A DNA stretch of 51,594 bases. Origin: CAMLOF01 sp041913045 (GTDB taxonomy: Bacteria; Pseudomonadota; Gammaproteobacteria; Burkholderiales; Burkholderiaceae_C). Location: the NCBI GenBank assembly GCA_041913045.1, contig JAYSGB010000030.1, forward strand, positions 1 through 51,594. The letters run 5' to 3'. Under the pieces are notes generated by a model, which saw only the letters and a list, made by a program, of their open reading frames with translations, was not told the DNA's origin and made no database searches. The translations under genes and the position numbers were made by a program. Below, one piece after another: positions 16,858-25,225 of this stretch (position 1 is its first letter; each line of letters opens with the position of its first letter).

Positions 16858-17700
16858 TCAAACAAATTCGCGTTCGCGCAGCCACTTGGTGGCCACCCAT
16901 TTTTCGCCTTCCAGCACCGGCGCGCCGCCGTGCAGGGTGCGCGTGGCGGGGTGGGGCCGATCGTAGGCAAAATACACCGCGTTACCGCGTTGCGGCGCCA
17001 CCTCCAGCCCCACATCCGGGAAGGTTGTGCCGCCGCCGCGCACGGGGTCATTCAGGTACATCACCACCGTGGCCACTCGCTGGCCGCCACGGCGCACAAT
17101 GTTGGCGGTGCCGGGTTCGCTGGGGTCAAAGTAGTCGTAGTGGGGTTTGTACTCGGCGCCCGGGCGGTACTGCAGCACCTGCAAGCCCTCGCCGTTTTCC
17201 ACCGGCCAGTTGAGCAACCGCGCAATGCGCGCCTCCACGCGGGCCACCACTTCGCTTTCCCCTCGGCGGAAGAACATGCCGTTGCTCGTGCGGTCGGCAT
17301 TGAGCTCCTCGCCCCCGGTGACGGTTTGCACTGTGAGCGAACGCTGCATGCGCGGCCGTGCGGCATCAATCAGGGCATCGCATTCCTCGTCAGACAGAAA
17401 CTGCCCAAACACCGCCATTCGCGGGCTTTGCATCTGCGCCAGCACTTGCACCACGCGGTCCCCCAGGTCCAGCAGCCGGGGCGAGCCGCGCAGGTCGGGC
17501 TGCGGCAGCACTGGCGTGAAACCCTGCACGGGCGACCGCTGCTGCAGGTGTTCGCTGAGCGTGGACTCCATGGCCTGCACCGCCACATCCTCGTGCCAAC
17601 CCGCGTCGCGCATGGCCTTGAGCACGGCTTCCGGCGGGAAGCCTGCCGCGGCCTGCTCCACGATCCAGCGCTTGAGTTCGGGCGTGACGGCCTGGCTCAT
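16858..17700 (-). CDS. 2-oxoglutarate/Fe(II) oxygenase, prolyl 4-hydroxylase-like
   Basis: 280 residues. The N-terminal part (1-75) is a small helical region (TPELKRWIVEQAAAGFPPE). The C-terminal jelly roll has the iron-binding HxD in KPHYDYFD, the distal His in TRTLHGGAPV and the 2-oxoglutarate Lys/Arg region GEKWVATKWLRE. The substrate cannot be read from the sequence; related bacterial P4H-like enzymes hydroxylate prolyl residues in proteins such as EF-Tu, but this is not shown here. It is tightly packed between yaaA and queF. Confidence 0.87.
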   Translation of the reverse strand: MSQAVTPELKRWIVEQAAAGFPPEAVLKAMRDAGWHEDVAVQAMESTLSEHLQQRSPVQGFTPVLPQPDLRGSPRLLDLGDRVVQVLAQMQSPRMAVFGQFLSDEECDALIDAARPRMQRSLTVQTVTGGEELNADRTSNGMFFRRGESEVVARVEARIARLLNWPVENGEGLQVLQYRPGAEYKPHYDYFDPSEPGTANIVRRGGQRVATVVMYLNDPVRGGGTTFPDVGLEVAPQRGNAVYFAYDRPHPATRTLHGGAPVLEGEKWVATKWLREREFV

Positions 17701-17703
17701 GCT

Positions 17704-18480
17704 TCAGGCCTTGGCATCCCGGCGGAACACCAGCCGGTCGGTTTCAGAAGCCGCTGGCACAAACTGGTAGCCCTCCAGGTCAAAACCCTTGAGCCCCTCC
17801 ACCGTGCCAATGCGCTTGCTCACGGCGTAACGCACCATCAGCCCGCGCGCGCGCTTGGCCATGAAGCTGATGACCTTGTACTTGCCCGCCTTGAGTTCCT
17901 CGAACACGCAGGTCACCACACGGGGCTTCAGCGCCTTCTTGTCCACCGACTTGAAATACTCCTCGCTCGCCAGGTTGACGACCACGGGCGTCTTGTCGGC
18001 GGCAGCGCGCTGGTTCAAATAGTCGGCAATCTGCGTGCCCCAGAACTGGTACAGGTTCTTGCCCCGGGGTGTTTCCAGGCGCGTGTCCATTTCCAGCCGG
18101 TAGGGCTGCATCAGGTCGAGCGGGCGCAGCACGCCGTACAGGCCGCTCAATATGCACACGTGCTCCTGCACCCAGGCCAGGTCTTCTTCGCCCAGCGTGC
18201 GTGCGTCAAGCCCCTCGTACACATCGCCGTTGAAGGCCAGCACGGCCTGCTTGGCGTTCGCGGTGGTGAAAGTGGGCTGCCACGCCTGGTAACGAGCCAC
18301 GTTCAGCCCGGCAAGCTGGTCGCTCAGGTCCATCAGCGTGGCAATGTCCTGTGGCGATTTTTTGCGCAATACGTCGATCAGCTCGCCGGCCTGCGGCACG
18401 AACAGCGGCTGCGTGTGGGTGGAAACGTGGGTGGGCGTCTCGTAGTCGAGTGCCTTGGCTGGAGACAATAGGAACAACAT
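17704..18480 (-). CDS. yaaA: Peroxide stress protein YaaA
   Basis: A 258-residue DUF328/UPF0246 protein, the same length as E. coli YaaA. It has the family N-terminus MLFLLSPAKALDYE, the YGVLRPLDLMQPYRLEM block, and C-terminal FMAKRARGLMVRYAV. YaaA limits free iron and so reduces oxidative DNA damage in E. coli. I start it at 18480; a GAGGA site lies upstream. Its ATG overlaps the ATG of truC on the other strand, giving no intergenic space. It leads the yaaA-oxygenase-queF group. Confidence 0.92.
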   Translation of the reverse strand: MLFLLSPAKALDYETPTHVSTHTQPLFVPQAGELIDVLRKKSPQDIATLMDLSDQLAGLNVARYQAWQPTFTTANAKQAVLAFNGDVYEGLDARTLGEEDLAWVQEHVCILSGLYGVLRPLDLMQPYRLEMDTRLETPRGKNLYQFWGTQIADYLNQRAAADKTPVVVNLASEEYFKSVDKKALKPRVVTCVFEELKAGKYKVISFMAKRARGLMVRYAVSKRIGTVEGLKGFDLEGYQFVPAASETDRLVFRRDAKA

Positions 18481-19180
18481 GCTCAACATCCTCTATCTCG
18501 ACGATTATCTTGCAAGCGTGGACAAGCCCGCAGGGCTGCTGGTTCACCGCACCGGCCTGGACGCTGGCGAGACACGCTTTGCCCTGCAGATGCTGCGCGA
18601 CCAGTTGGGGCGGCCCGTGTGGCCCGTGCACCGGTTGGACAAAGGCACCAGCGGCGTGCTGCTGTTTGCCCTGCAGGCCGAGGTGGCGCGCACGCTGGGC
18701 CAGGCCTTTGAGCAAGGCCACGCGCTGCGCAAAACCTACCATGCCGTGGTGCGCGGCTGGCCTGCTGACCAGGGCGAAATCGACCACCCGCTGCGCCGCA
18801 TGCCTGACGACGCCCGCAACGGGCGCGACGAGGTGCAAGCCGCCCAGACCCTGTACCGGCGGCTGGCGCGGTACGAACTGCCGCTGGCCCAAGGCAATTT
18901 TCCAGCCACGCGGGCAGCACTCGTGGAACTGCAGCCGTTGACTGGCCGCCGCCACCAGTTGCGCAGGCACATGAAGCACATTGCCCACCCCATTCTGGGC
19001 GACGCCACGCATGGCAAAGGGCCGCTCAACCGGGCCGTGGCCAGCCACCTCGGCCTGCAACGGTTGTGGCTGCACGCAGCCCGCCTTGTGCTGACGCACC
19101 CTGTCACTGGCGAACCCTTCACCATCGAATCGCCCACCGGTCCCGAATGGGCTTTGTGGGACCCCTGGCGCGTGGACTGA
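18479..19180 (+). CDS. truC: tRNA pseudouridine(65) synthase TruC
   Basis: A 233-residue RluA-superfamily enzyme with the catalytic HRLDKGTSGVLLFAL, and TruC-type blocks: the N-terminal LNILYLDDYLASVDKP, GLLVHRTGLD, RKTYHAVVRGW, and LVELQPLTGRRHQLRRH. The GRRHQLRRH and FGLQRLxLHA-type blocks match the TruC branch rather than RluA/C. It isomerises U65 in certain tRNAs. The ATG at 18479 has AGGA upstream, located within the yaaA coding sequence on the opposite strand. Confidence 0.9.
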   Translation: MLNILYLDDYLASVDKPAGLLVHRTGLDAGETRFALQMLRDQLGRPVWPVHRLDKGTSGVLLFALQAEVARTLGQAFEQGHALRKTYHAVVRGWPADQGEIDHPLRRMPDDARNGRDEVQAAQTLYRRLARYELPLAQGNFPATRAALVELQPLTGRRHQLRRHMKHIAHPILGDATHGKGPLNRAVASHLGLQRLWLHAARLVLTHPVTGEPFTIESPTGPEWALWDPWRVD

Positions 19181-19183
19181 AGG

Positions 19184-19774
19184 CTATTTCAGATCACCCG
19201 CCAGGCTGGCCAAGGTCTCGGGCGTGATCTGCACGTGCGCTGGGTAGTTGGTGTGGTCGCACCCCAGCTTCACCGCAGCACCGGCCTTGACCGCCGCGCA
19301 CATCGCCGGGGTCAACTCAAAACGCAAGAAGTGCACAGCCGAGGTCTTGTCCTCGGTCTCGCGGTCCAGGTCTTCGTCGGCCATGGCGTAAACGCGTGCA
19401 TGCCCCTCCACCTCCACGAACATGCGGTCCTCAATGCCAATCAGCCGCGCCAACTCGCGCTTACGCTCGTTGATGTCGGGGTACTCCAGCAGCATCGTGG
19501 CCTTCCAGTTGCTGCCATCTGGCACCAACGGGGCGTAGGCGTCAATCTCGTCCTGAATGCCCTCTTCCTCAAAGATCTTCTCAATGCGCAGCATCTCCTG
19601 TATCTGGTAGCGCATGCTCAGCTCGCTTTCGAACTGCACGCTCACGTGCTCGCCCAGGTACACCGTGCGCAGCTTGCGGTGGGCAATCACTTCAGGCTTG
19701 TGGGTCTTGCGCCACTTGCTGTAGGCCTCCAGCGTCATCAGGCTGTCGGGGGTGATCTTTCCGGTCAGTTGCAT
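19184..19774 (-). CDS. DUF3501 family protein
   Basis: A 196-residue soluble protein with the family start KITPDSLMTLEAYSKWRK and blocks VSVQFESELSMRYQIQEMLR and EDKTSAVHFLRFEL. The end contains a single Cys and His (KLGCDHTNYPA). The ATG at 19774 has an AAGGGA site; a GTG six codons upstream overlaps the previous stop. The function is unknown. It is the last gene behind rubrerythrin and an Fe-S oxidoreductase, so a role in peroxide detoxification, perhaps as an accessory to the Fe-S protein, is inferred from context. Confidence 0.88.
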   Translation of the reverse strand: MQLTGKITPDSLMTLEAYSKWRKTHKPEVIAHRKLRTVYLGEHVSVQFESELSMRYQIQEMLRIEKIFEEEGIQDEIDAYAPLVPDGSNWKATMLLEYPDINERKRELARLIGIEDRMFVEVEGHARVYAMADEDLDRETEDKTSAVHFLRFELTPAMCAAVKAGAAVKLGCDHTNYPAHVQITPETLASLAGDLK

Positions 19775-19788
19775 AACAGCATTCCCTT

Positions 19789-21138
19789 TCACTTCAATCC
19801 GTAGGCGGTACGCACCAGCGTCAAGGGGTGCGCCAGCGTTGGCGTGCCCAGCTGGTTGACTTCAAACCCCTGCGCAATGTGGTGGCCGCCAAGCGGGCAG
19901 TCTGAACTGATGTAGTCGGGCTTGGCGCCGTCCTTCATCTGCGACATGGCCTTGAACACCGGCTTGCCGATCTTCATGGCCATGGGGTGGTAGGCCTTCT
20001 TCACCCCAAAGGTCCCCGCGTGGCCCGAGCAACGCTCGATGGTATTGACAGTGGTGCCCGGCACCATCTTCAACATCTCCTCGGTCTTCTTGCCAATGTT
20101 CTGCACACGGCCGTGGCAGGGTATCTGGTAGCTCACGTTGCCCAGCGGCTGCGGGAACTCGGTCTTCAGCAGCCCGTCGCGCTTGCGCGCCATCAGGTAT
20201 TCGAAAGGGTCCCACATCGCGTCCTTCACCAGCTGGGTGTCGGCGTCATCTGGGAACATCAGGGGCAGTTCCTGCTTGAACATCAGCGTGCAGCTGGGCA
20301 CCGCGCTCAGAATGGCAAAGCCGTCCTTGGCGTAATTGGCCAGCACGGGAATGTTGGCCTCCTTGGCCGCCTGCACAGAATCCAGGTCGCCCAGCTCCAG
20401 CTTGGGCATGCCGCAGCAACGCTCCTTCTCCACCAGCACGTAGGGTATGTCGTTGTGCGCCAGTATCTTCAGCAGGTCGTGGCCAATGCCAGGCTCGTTG
20501 TAGTTGACGAAGCAGGTTGAAAAAATCACCACCTTGCCAGGGGTGCGTTCACCGTCCTTCACCTCGGTAGCCTGGGACTCGGCCGCACCCCAGCGAAAAC
20601 GCCGGGTGGCCAGCTCGGGCAGCCAGGCGTCGCGGTGCACGCCCATGGCCTTTTCCATCAGGCCGCGCGCCACCTTCGTCTTGTTCACGGCGTTGGCCAC
20701 CTGCACCACAACCGGAATCCCCGCGAAGGAGCCATGCACGTCGGTGGAGGCCAGGAATTTCTCCGCCGCCTTCACCTCACCCTTCTTGAACTTGATGGCC
20801 TTGGCCCGCAGCATGGTGTGCGGGAAGTCCAGGTTCCATTCATGCGGCGGCGTGTACGGGCATTTGGTCATGTAACACAGGTCGCACATGTAGCACTGGT
20901 CCACCACCTTCCAGTAGTCCTTCTTGTCCACGCCGTCCACTTCCATGGTGGAGCTTTCGTCCACCAGGTCGAACAGCGTGGGAAAGGCACCGCACAGGCT
21001 CACACAACGGCGGCAGCCGTGGCAGATGTCGAAGATACGCTCCAGCTCCGTCAGGCACTTTTCCTCGTCATGAAAGTCCGGATTCTTCCAATCCAGAGCA
21101 TGCCGGGTGGGGGCCTCCAGGTTGCCTTCTCGTGCCAT
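19789..21138 (-). CDS. Fe-S oxidoreductase, heterodisulfide-reductase/GlpC-like
   Basis: 449 residues. Two [4Fe-4S] motifs lie in the N-terminal part (CHGCRRCVSLC and CYMCDLCYMTKCPY). Two CCG-type domains follow: ERCCGMPKLELGD is intact, while the second reads ERCSGHAGTFG, with Ser in place of the second Cys. Such proteins pass electrons from a donor to a quinone, flavin or partner enzyme. Sitting between rubrerythrin and DUF3501, it is a candidate electron donor for the rubrerythrin, which is inference. The start at 21138 has an excellent AGAGGAG site. It is cytoplasmic, with no signal peptide. Confidence 0.88.
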   Translation of the reverse strand: MAREGNLEAPTRHALDWKNPDFHDEEKCLTELERIFDICHGCRRCVSLCGAFPTLFDLVDESSTMEVDGVDKKDYWKVVDQCYMCDLCYMTKCPYTPPHEWNLDFPHTMLRAKAIKFKKGEVKAAEKFLASTDVHGSFAGIPVVVQVANAVNKTKVARGLMEKAMGVHRDAWLPELATRRFRWGAAESQATEVKDGERTPGKVVIFSTCFVNYNEPGIGHDLLKILAHNDIPYVLVEKERCCGMPKLELGDLDSVQAAKEANIPVLANYAKDGFAILSAVPSCTLMFKQELPLMFPDDADTQLVKDAMWDPFEYLMARKRDGLLKTEFPQPLGNVSYQIPCHGRVQNIGKKTEEMLKMVPGTTVNTIERCSGHAGTFGVKKAYHPMAMKIGKPVFKAMSQMKDGAKPDYISSDCPLGGHHIAQGFEVNQLGTPTLAHPLTLVRTAYGLK

Positions 21139-21236
21139 GTTGTTCTCCTCTTTCGGTGGGGTCGTCTGGCCTTGCGCTTCTGTTGAACGCTGGGCGAAGG
21201 GTGCTGCACACAAGAATGCGCGGGCAACACCCAACG

Positions 21237-21257
21237 CTCAACCCTCAAAGGGTTGAG
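21237..21257. other. Nine-base perfect hairpin between rubrerythrin and Fe-S genes
   Basis: CTCAACCCT-CAA-AGGGTTGAG, perfect over nine pairs. There is no T tract on either strand, so it is more likely an mRNA-processing or stabilising hairpin than a terminator. It lies in the 139-base gap inside the operon. Confidence 0.6.
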
Positions 21258-21277
21258 ACACATTCAGAAAATGCGGC

Positions 21278-21700
21278 TCAGTCCGCCAGTTCGGCCAGGG
21301 CCTTGGCGTAGCGGTTGGCGTGAGAGCGCTCAGCCTTGGCCAAGGTCTCGAACCAGTCGGCGATCTCGTCAAATCCCTCTTCGCGGGCAGTCTTGGCCAT
21401 ACCCGGGTACATATCGGTGTACTCGTGGGTTTCGCCAGCAATCGCAGACTCCAGGTTCTGGCGGGTAGAGCCGATCGGCATGCCGGTGGCGGGGTCGCCG
21501 GACGCCTCCAGAAACTCCAGGTGGCCGTGAGCGTGGCCGGTTTCACCTTCAGCGGTGGAGCGGAACAGGGCTGCCACGTCGTTCTGGCCTTCCACGTCGG
21601 CCTTGTTCGCGAAGTACAGGTAACGGCGGTTCGCCTGGGATTCGCCCGCGAAGGCGTCTTTCAGACACTGCTCGGTTTTGGAACCTTTCAGTTGAGGCAT
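21278..21700 (-). CDS. Rubrerythrin (diiron peroxidase without rubredoxin domain)
   Basis: A 140-residue ferritin-like four-helix protein. The iron-ligand motifs appear twice: GESQANRRY with EGETGHAHGH, and GETHEYTDMYP with KAERSHANRY. There is no C-terminal CxxC rubredoxin domain, so electrons must come from a separate protein. Rubrerythrins reduce hydrogen peroxide to water in the cytoplasm. The ATG at 21700 has CAGGAG upstream. The promoter carries a near-perfect OxyR site, matching a peroxide-stress role, and the next two genes are an Fe-S oxidoreductase and DUF3501. Confidence 0.93.
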   Translation of the reverse strand: MPQLKGSKTEQCLKDAFAGESQANRRYLYFANKADVEGQNDVAALFRSTAEGETGHAHGHLEFLEASGDPATGMPIGSTRQNLESAIAGETHEYTDMYPGMAKTAREEGFDEIADWFETLAKAERSHANRYAKALAELAD

Positions 21701-21778
21701 GGTGGTCTCCTGTTTGAAGTAGAAGGAAATGCCGCCGGTCACACGAACCTGCCTGGCCCGTCTCCGGCCGACAGCGCA

Positions 21779-21807
21779 ACCATATCCCCATCGAAGCGCG
21801 ATGTCTA
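21779..21807 (-). promoter_or_regulatory. Sigma-70 promoter of the rubrerythrin operon
   Basis: On the minus strand, TAGACA (21807-21802), a 17-base spacer, and TATGGT (21784-21779). The start site would be near 21772, giving a 5' leader of about 70 bases. The -35 directly abuts the OxyR site, the arrangement used by OxyR-activated promoters. Confidence 0.7.
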
Positions 21808-21844
21808 ATAGGCCGCGCCTATGTTGTGGATTGATGGGGGCTAT
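21808..21844. promoter_or_regulatory. OxyR binding site
   Basis: On the minus strand, ATAG-N7-CAAT-N7-ATAG-N7-CTAT, against the established OxyR consensus ATAG-N7-CTAT-N7-ATAG-N7-CTAT. It matches 15 of 16 defined bases with exact spacing. It is placed immediately upstream of the -35 of the rubrerythrin promoter; valS begins 90 bases away on the other side. Confidence 0.8.
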
Positions 21845-21933
21845 GTGACTGGGCCTCAAACTGCGCACGATTGCGCCTCCCCGTAAAATCTTCAGCTTTT
21901 GCGCTCCTGCATTCCCAGCTTCCCATACTAGCC

Positions 21934-24888
21934 ATGACCGACACCGTCGCCCAGCCCGGCCTTCAGGCCCTGTCCAAGTCCTTCGAGCCTGCGGCCATTG
22001 AGCGCCAGTGGGGCCCCGAATGGGAGAAGCGCGGCTATGGCGTGGCCGGCTTCCGTGGCACGGGCACCGCCCAAGCGGGCGCACCCTCCTTCGCCATCCA
22101 GTTGCCGCCGCCCAACGTCACGGGCACGCTGCATATGGGCCACGCCTTCAACCAGACCATCATGGACAGTCTCACCCGCTACCACCGCATGATGGGCTTC
22201 AACACCGTTTGGGTGCCGGGCACAGACCACGCGGGTATTGCCACGCAGATCGTGGTGGAGCGACAGCTGCAGGGTCAGGGCATCAGCCGCCACGACATGG
22301 GCCCAACGCCCGAAGAAGCGCGCAAGAACTTCGTGGCCAAGGTTTGGGAGTGGAAGGAGCAGTCCGGCAACACCATCACTACGCAAATGCGCCGCATGGG
22401 CGACAGCGTGGACTGGAGCCGCGAGTACTTCACCATGGACGACAAGCTGTCCAAGGTGGTGACCGAAACCTTCGTCAAGCTCTACCAGCAAGGCCTCATC
22501 TACCGTGGCAAGCGCCTGGTCAACTGGGACCCGGTGCTCAAGACCGCCGTGTCTGACCTGGAAGTGGAAAGCGAAGAAGAAGACGGCTCGCTCTGGCACA
22601 TTGCCTACCCCCTGGCCAACGGTGAAGGCCAGCTGGTGGTGGCCACCACCCGCCCAGAAACGCTGCTGGGTGACGTGGCCGTGATGGTTCACCCCGAGGA
22701 CGAACGCTACGCGCACCTCATCGGCCAGTACGTGAGGTTGCCGCTGTGCGACCGCGAGATCCCCGTGATCGCCGACGCCTACGTGGACCGCGAGTTCGGC
22801 ACCGGCGTGGTCAAGGTCACCCCCGCGCACGACGCCAACGACTACGCCGTCGGCCAGCGCCACCAGTTGCCCATCATCGGCGTGCTGGCGCTCGACGCCA
22901 CCATCAACGACAACGCCCCGGCCAAATACCGTGGTCTGGACCGCTTCGTTGCCCGCAAACAGATCGTGGCCGACCTCGAAGCCGCAGGCCTGCTGGTCGA
23001 AGTGAAGAAGCACAAGCTCATGGTGCCGCGCTGCGCGCGTACCGGCCAGGTGGTCGAGCCCATGCTGACCGACCAGTGGTTCGTGGCCATGAGCAAGGTC
23101 AGCGAGCAGGACCCCACGGGCAAGAGCATTGCCCAGAAGGCCATTGACGCCGTGGCCAGCGGCCAGGTCAGCTTTGTGCCCGAAAACTGGGTCAACACCT
23201 ACAACCAGTGGATGAACAACATCCAGGACTGGTGCATTTCCCGCCAGTTGTGGTGGGGCCACCAGATCCCCGCCTGGTACGACATTGAAGGCAACGTCTA
23301 TGTGGCGCGCGACGCCGAAGACGCACAGGCCCAGCTCCAGGCCTACGCCCAGCACCTGGGCGAATCCCAGCGCCAGCAGGTGCTGAGCGGTGGCCTCTCG
23401 CGCGACCCCGACGTGCTGGACACCTGGTACTCCAGTGCGCTGGTGCCCTTCTCCACCCTGGGCTGGCCCGAGTCCTTGCAAGACGGCTCCGCCACCAAGG
23501 ACTACGACCTGTACCTGCCCAGCACCGTGCTGGTCACCGGCTACGACATCATCTTCTTCTGGGTCGCCCGGATGATCATGATGACCACGCACTTCACCGG
23601 CCGCGTGCCGTTCAAGCACGTGTACATCCACGGCCTGGTGCGCGACGCACAAGGCAAGAAGATGAGCAAGTCCGAAGGCAACGTGCTCGACCCGGTGGAC
23701 CTGATCGACGGCATTGAACTGCCCCCGCTGCTGGACAAGCGCACCACCGGCCTGCGCAAGCCCGAAACCGCACCCCAGGTGCGCAAGGCCACCGAAAAGG
23801 AATTCCCCGAAGGCATTCCCGCCTACGGCGCCGACGCACTGCGCTTCACCTTTGCCGCGCTGGCCACGCTGGGCCGCTCGATCAACTTCGACAGCAAGCG
23901 CTGCGAGGGCTACCGCAACTTCTGCAACAAGCTCTGGAACGCCACACGCTTTGTGCTGATGAACTGCGAAGGCCAAGACTGCGGCCTGAGCGAACACACT
24001 GCCGACGCCTGCGTGCCCGGTGGCGGCTACCTGCACTTCAGCCAGGCCGACCGCTGGATCGTCTCGCGCCTGCAGCGCGTGGAAGCCGAGGTGGCCAAGG
24101 GCTTTGCCGAATACCGCCTGGACAACGTGGCCAACACCATCTACGAATTCGTCTGGAACGAGTTCTGCGACTGGTACCTCGAAATTGCCAAGGTGCAGAT
24201 CAACACCGGCAACGCCGAGCAGCAGCGCGGCACCCGCCGCACGCTTATCCGCACGCTGGAAACCATCCTGCGCCTGGCACACCCCATCATCCCCTTCATC
24301 ACCGAAGAGCTGTGGCAGAAGGTGGCCCCGGTGGCAGGCCGTGCAGGCGATTCGGTAAGCGTGGCGGCCTACCCCGTGAGCCAGCCCGAGCGCATCGACG
24401 AGCAGGCCGAAACCCACGTGGCCCAGCTCAAGGCCCTGGTGGATGCCTGCCGCAACCTGCGCGGTGAAATGAACGTATCACCCGCCCAACGCCTGCCGCT
24501 GTACGCGGTGGCGGGCAGCCCGGCCGGTGCCGCCTTCCTGCAAGACATTGCCCCCGTGCTGCAGGCCCTGGCCAAGCTGAGCGAGGTGAAGGTGTTTGCC
24601 GACGAGGCCAGCTGGAGCGCGGCCGCACAGGCTGCCCCCGTGGCCGTGGTGGGTGACGCACGCCTGTGCCTGTTCATGGAAATCGACGTGGCCGCCGAAA
24701 AGGCCCGCCTGGGCAAGGAAGTGGCCCGCCTTCAAGGCGAGATCGCCAAAGCCAATGGCAAGCTGTGCAACGAAGCCTTCGTGGCCAAGGCACCGCCTGC
24801 GGTGATTGAGCAGGAGAAGAAGCGCGTGGCCGAGTTCAGTGCCACGCTGGCGCGGTTGCAGGAACAGTTGCAACGCCTCGGGGTTTGA
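21934..24888 (+). CDS. valS: Valyl-tRNA synthetase
   Basis: A 984-residue class I synthetase. The HIGH motif is PPPNVTGTLHMGHAF (about residue 50) and the KMSKS motif is KKMSKSEGN. The editing domain includes TTRPETLLGDVAV, and the anticodon-binding domain and C-terminal coiled coil (from about residue 915) are complete. It attaches valine to tRNA-Val. The start is the ATG at 21934 (MTDTVAQPG); the 21-codon upstream extension is unlikely. A strong terminator follows. Confidence 0.97.
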   Translation: MTDTVAQPGLQALSKSFEPAAIERQWGPEWEKRGYGVAGFRGTGTAQAGAPSFAIQLPPPNVTGTLHMGHAFNQTIMDSLTRYHRMMGFNTVWVPGTDHAGIATQIVVERQLQGQGISRHDMGPTPEEARKNFVAKVWEWKEQSGNTITTQMRRMGDSVDWSREYFTMDDKLSKVVTETFVKLYQQGLIYRGKRLVNWDPVLKTAVSDLEVESEEEDGSLWHIAYPLANGEGQLVVATTRPETLLGDVAVMVHPEDERYAHLIGQYVRLPLCDREIPVIADAYVDREFGTGVVKVTPAHDANDYAVGQRHQLPIIGVLALDATINDNAPAKYRGLDRFVARKQIVADLEAAGLLVEVKKHKLMVPRCARTGQVVEPMLTDQWFVAMSKVSEQDPTGKSIAQKAIDAVASGQVSFVPENWVNTYNQWMNNIQDWCISRQLWWGHQIPAWYDIEGNVYVARDAEDAQAQLQAYAQHLGESQRQQVLSGGLSRDPDVLDTWYSSALVPFSTLGWPESLQDGSATKDYDLYLPSTVLVTGYDIIFFWVARMIMMTTHFTGRVPFKHVYIHGLVRDAQGKKMSKSEGNVLDPVDLIDGIELPPLLDKRTTGLRKPETAPQVRKATEKEFPEGIPAYGADALRFTFAALATLGRSINFDSKRCEGYRNFCNKLWNATRFVLMNCEGQDCGLSEHTADACVPGGGYLHFSQADRWIVSRLQRVEAEVAKGFAEYRLDNVANTIYEFVWNEFCDWYLEIAKVQINTGNAEQQRGTRRTLIRTLETILRLAHPIIPFITEELWQKVAPVAGRAGDSVSVAAYPVSQPERIDEQAETHVAQLKALVDACRNLRGEMNVSPAQRLPLYAVAGSPAGAAFLQDIAPVLQALAKLSEVKVFADEASWSAAAQAAPVAVVGDARLCLFMEIDVAAEKARLGKEVARLQGEIAKANGKLCNEAFVAKAPPAVIEQEKKRVAEFSATLARLQEQLQRLGV

Positions 24889-24905
24889 TACCCGATACAA
24901 ACCAG

Positions 24906-24931
24906 AAAGGCCGCTCAAGAGCGGCCTTTTT
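24906..24931 (+). terminator. Rho-independent terminator of valS
   Basis: AAGGCCGCT-CAAG-AGCGGCCTT followed by a T run. The stem is perfect and GC-rich. It lies 18 bases after the valS stop and just before the convergent tusA-like gene. Confidence 0.92.
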
Positions 24932-24943
24932 CGTGGACCGGGC

Positions 24944-25171
24944 TCAGCGGCGGCGCAGCACCGTCACGTAGTCCGGCCCGGTGGTGTCCTGCTCCACCAG
25001 TTCGTTGCCGGTCTGCTTGGCAAAGGCTTGGAAGTCGCGCACCGAACCGGTGTCGGTGGCAATCACTTTCAGGGTCTGGCCGCTGGTCATTTCCGCCAGG
25101 GCTTTCTTGGCTTTGAGGATGGGGAGCGGACAGTTCAGGCCGCGTGCGTCGAGTTCTCGGTCTACGTTCAT
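24944..25171 (-). CDS. TusA-family sulfur carrier protein
   Basis: A 75-residue protein with the TusA fold signature: LDARGLNCPLPILKAKKAL with the CPxP Cys at residue 14, then TGSVRDFQAFAKQTGNELV. TusA-like proteins carry a persulfide for thio-modification of tRNA, molybdenum cofactor synthesis or sulfur oxidation. No tusBCDE genes are near. A link with the sox genes elsewhere in the window is possible but not shown. Confidence 0.88.
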   Translation of the reverse strand: MNVDRELDARGLNCPLPILKAKKALAEMTSGQTLKVIATDTGSVRDFQAFAKQTGNELVEQDTTGPDYVTVLRRR

Positions 25172-25225
25172 GGTTCGGTTCCTGTTTGACGGCGCATTTT
25201 AAGGGGGGTGGGGTAATTTTGCTGC

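Noticed and set aside
15981..17051. Longer start for queF with a 65-residue N-terminal extension
   Set aside because: The extension overlaps the oxygenase gene in another frame and is not found in QueF proteins; the start at 16856 gives the normal length.
21928..24417. 829-codon open frame antisense to valS
   Set aside because: Composition (His, Val, Gly, Ala-rich) and lack of motifs show a shadow of valS, whose motifs are complete.
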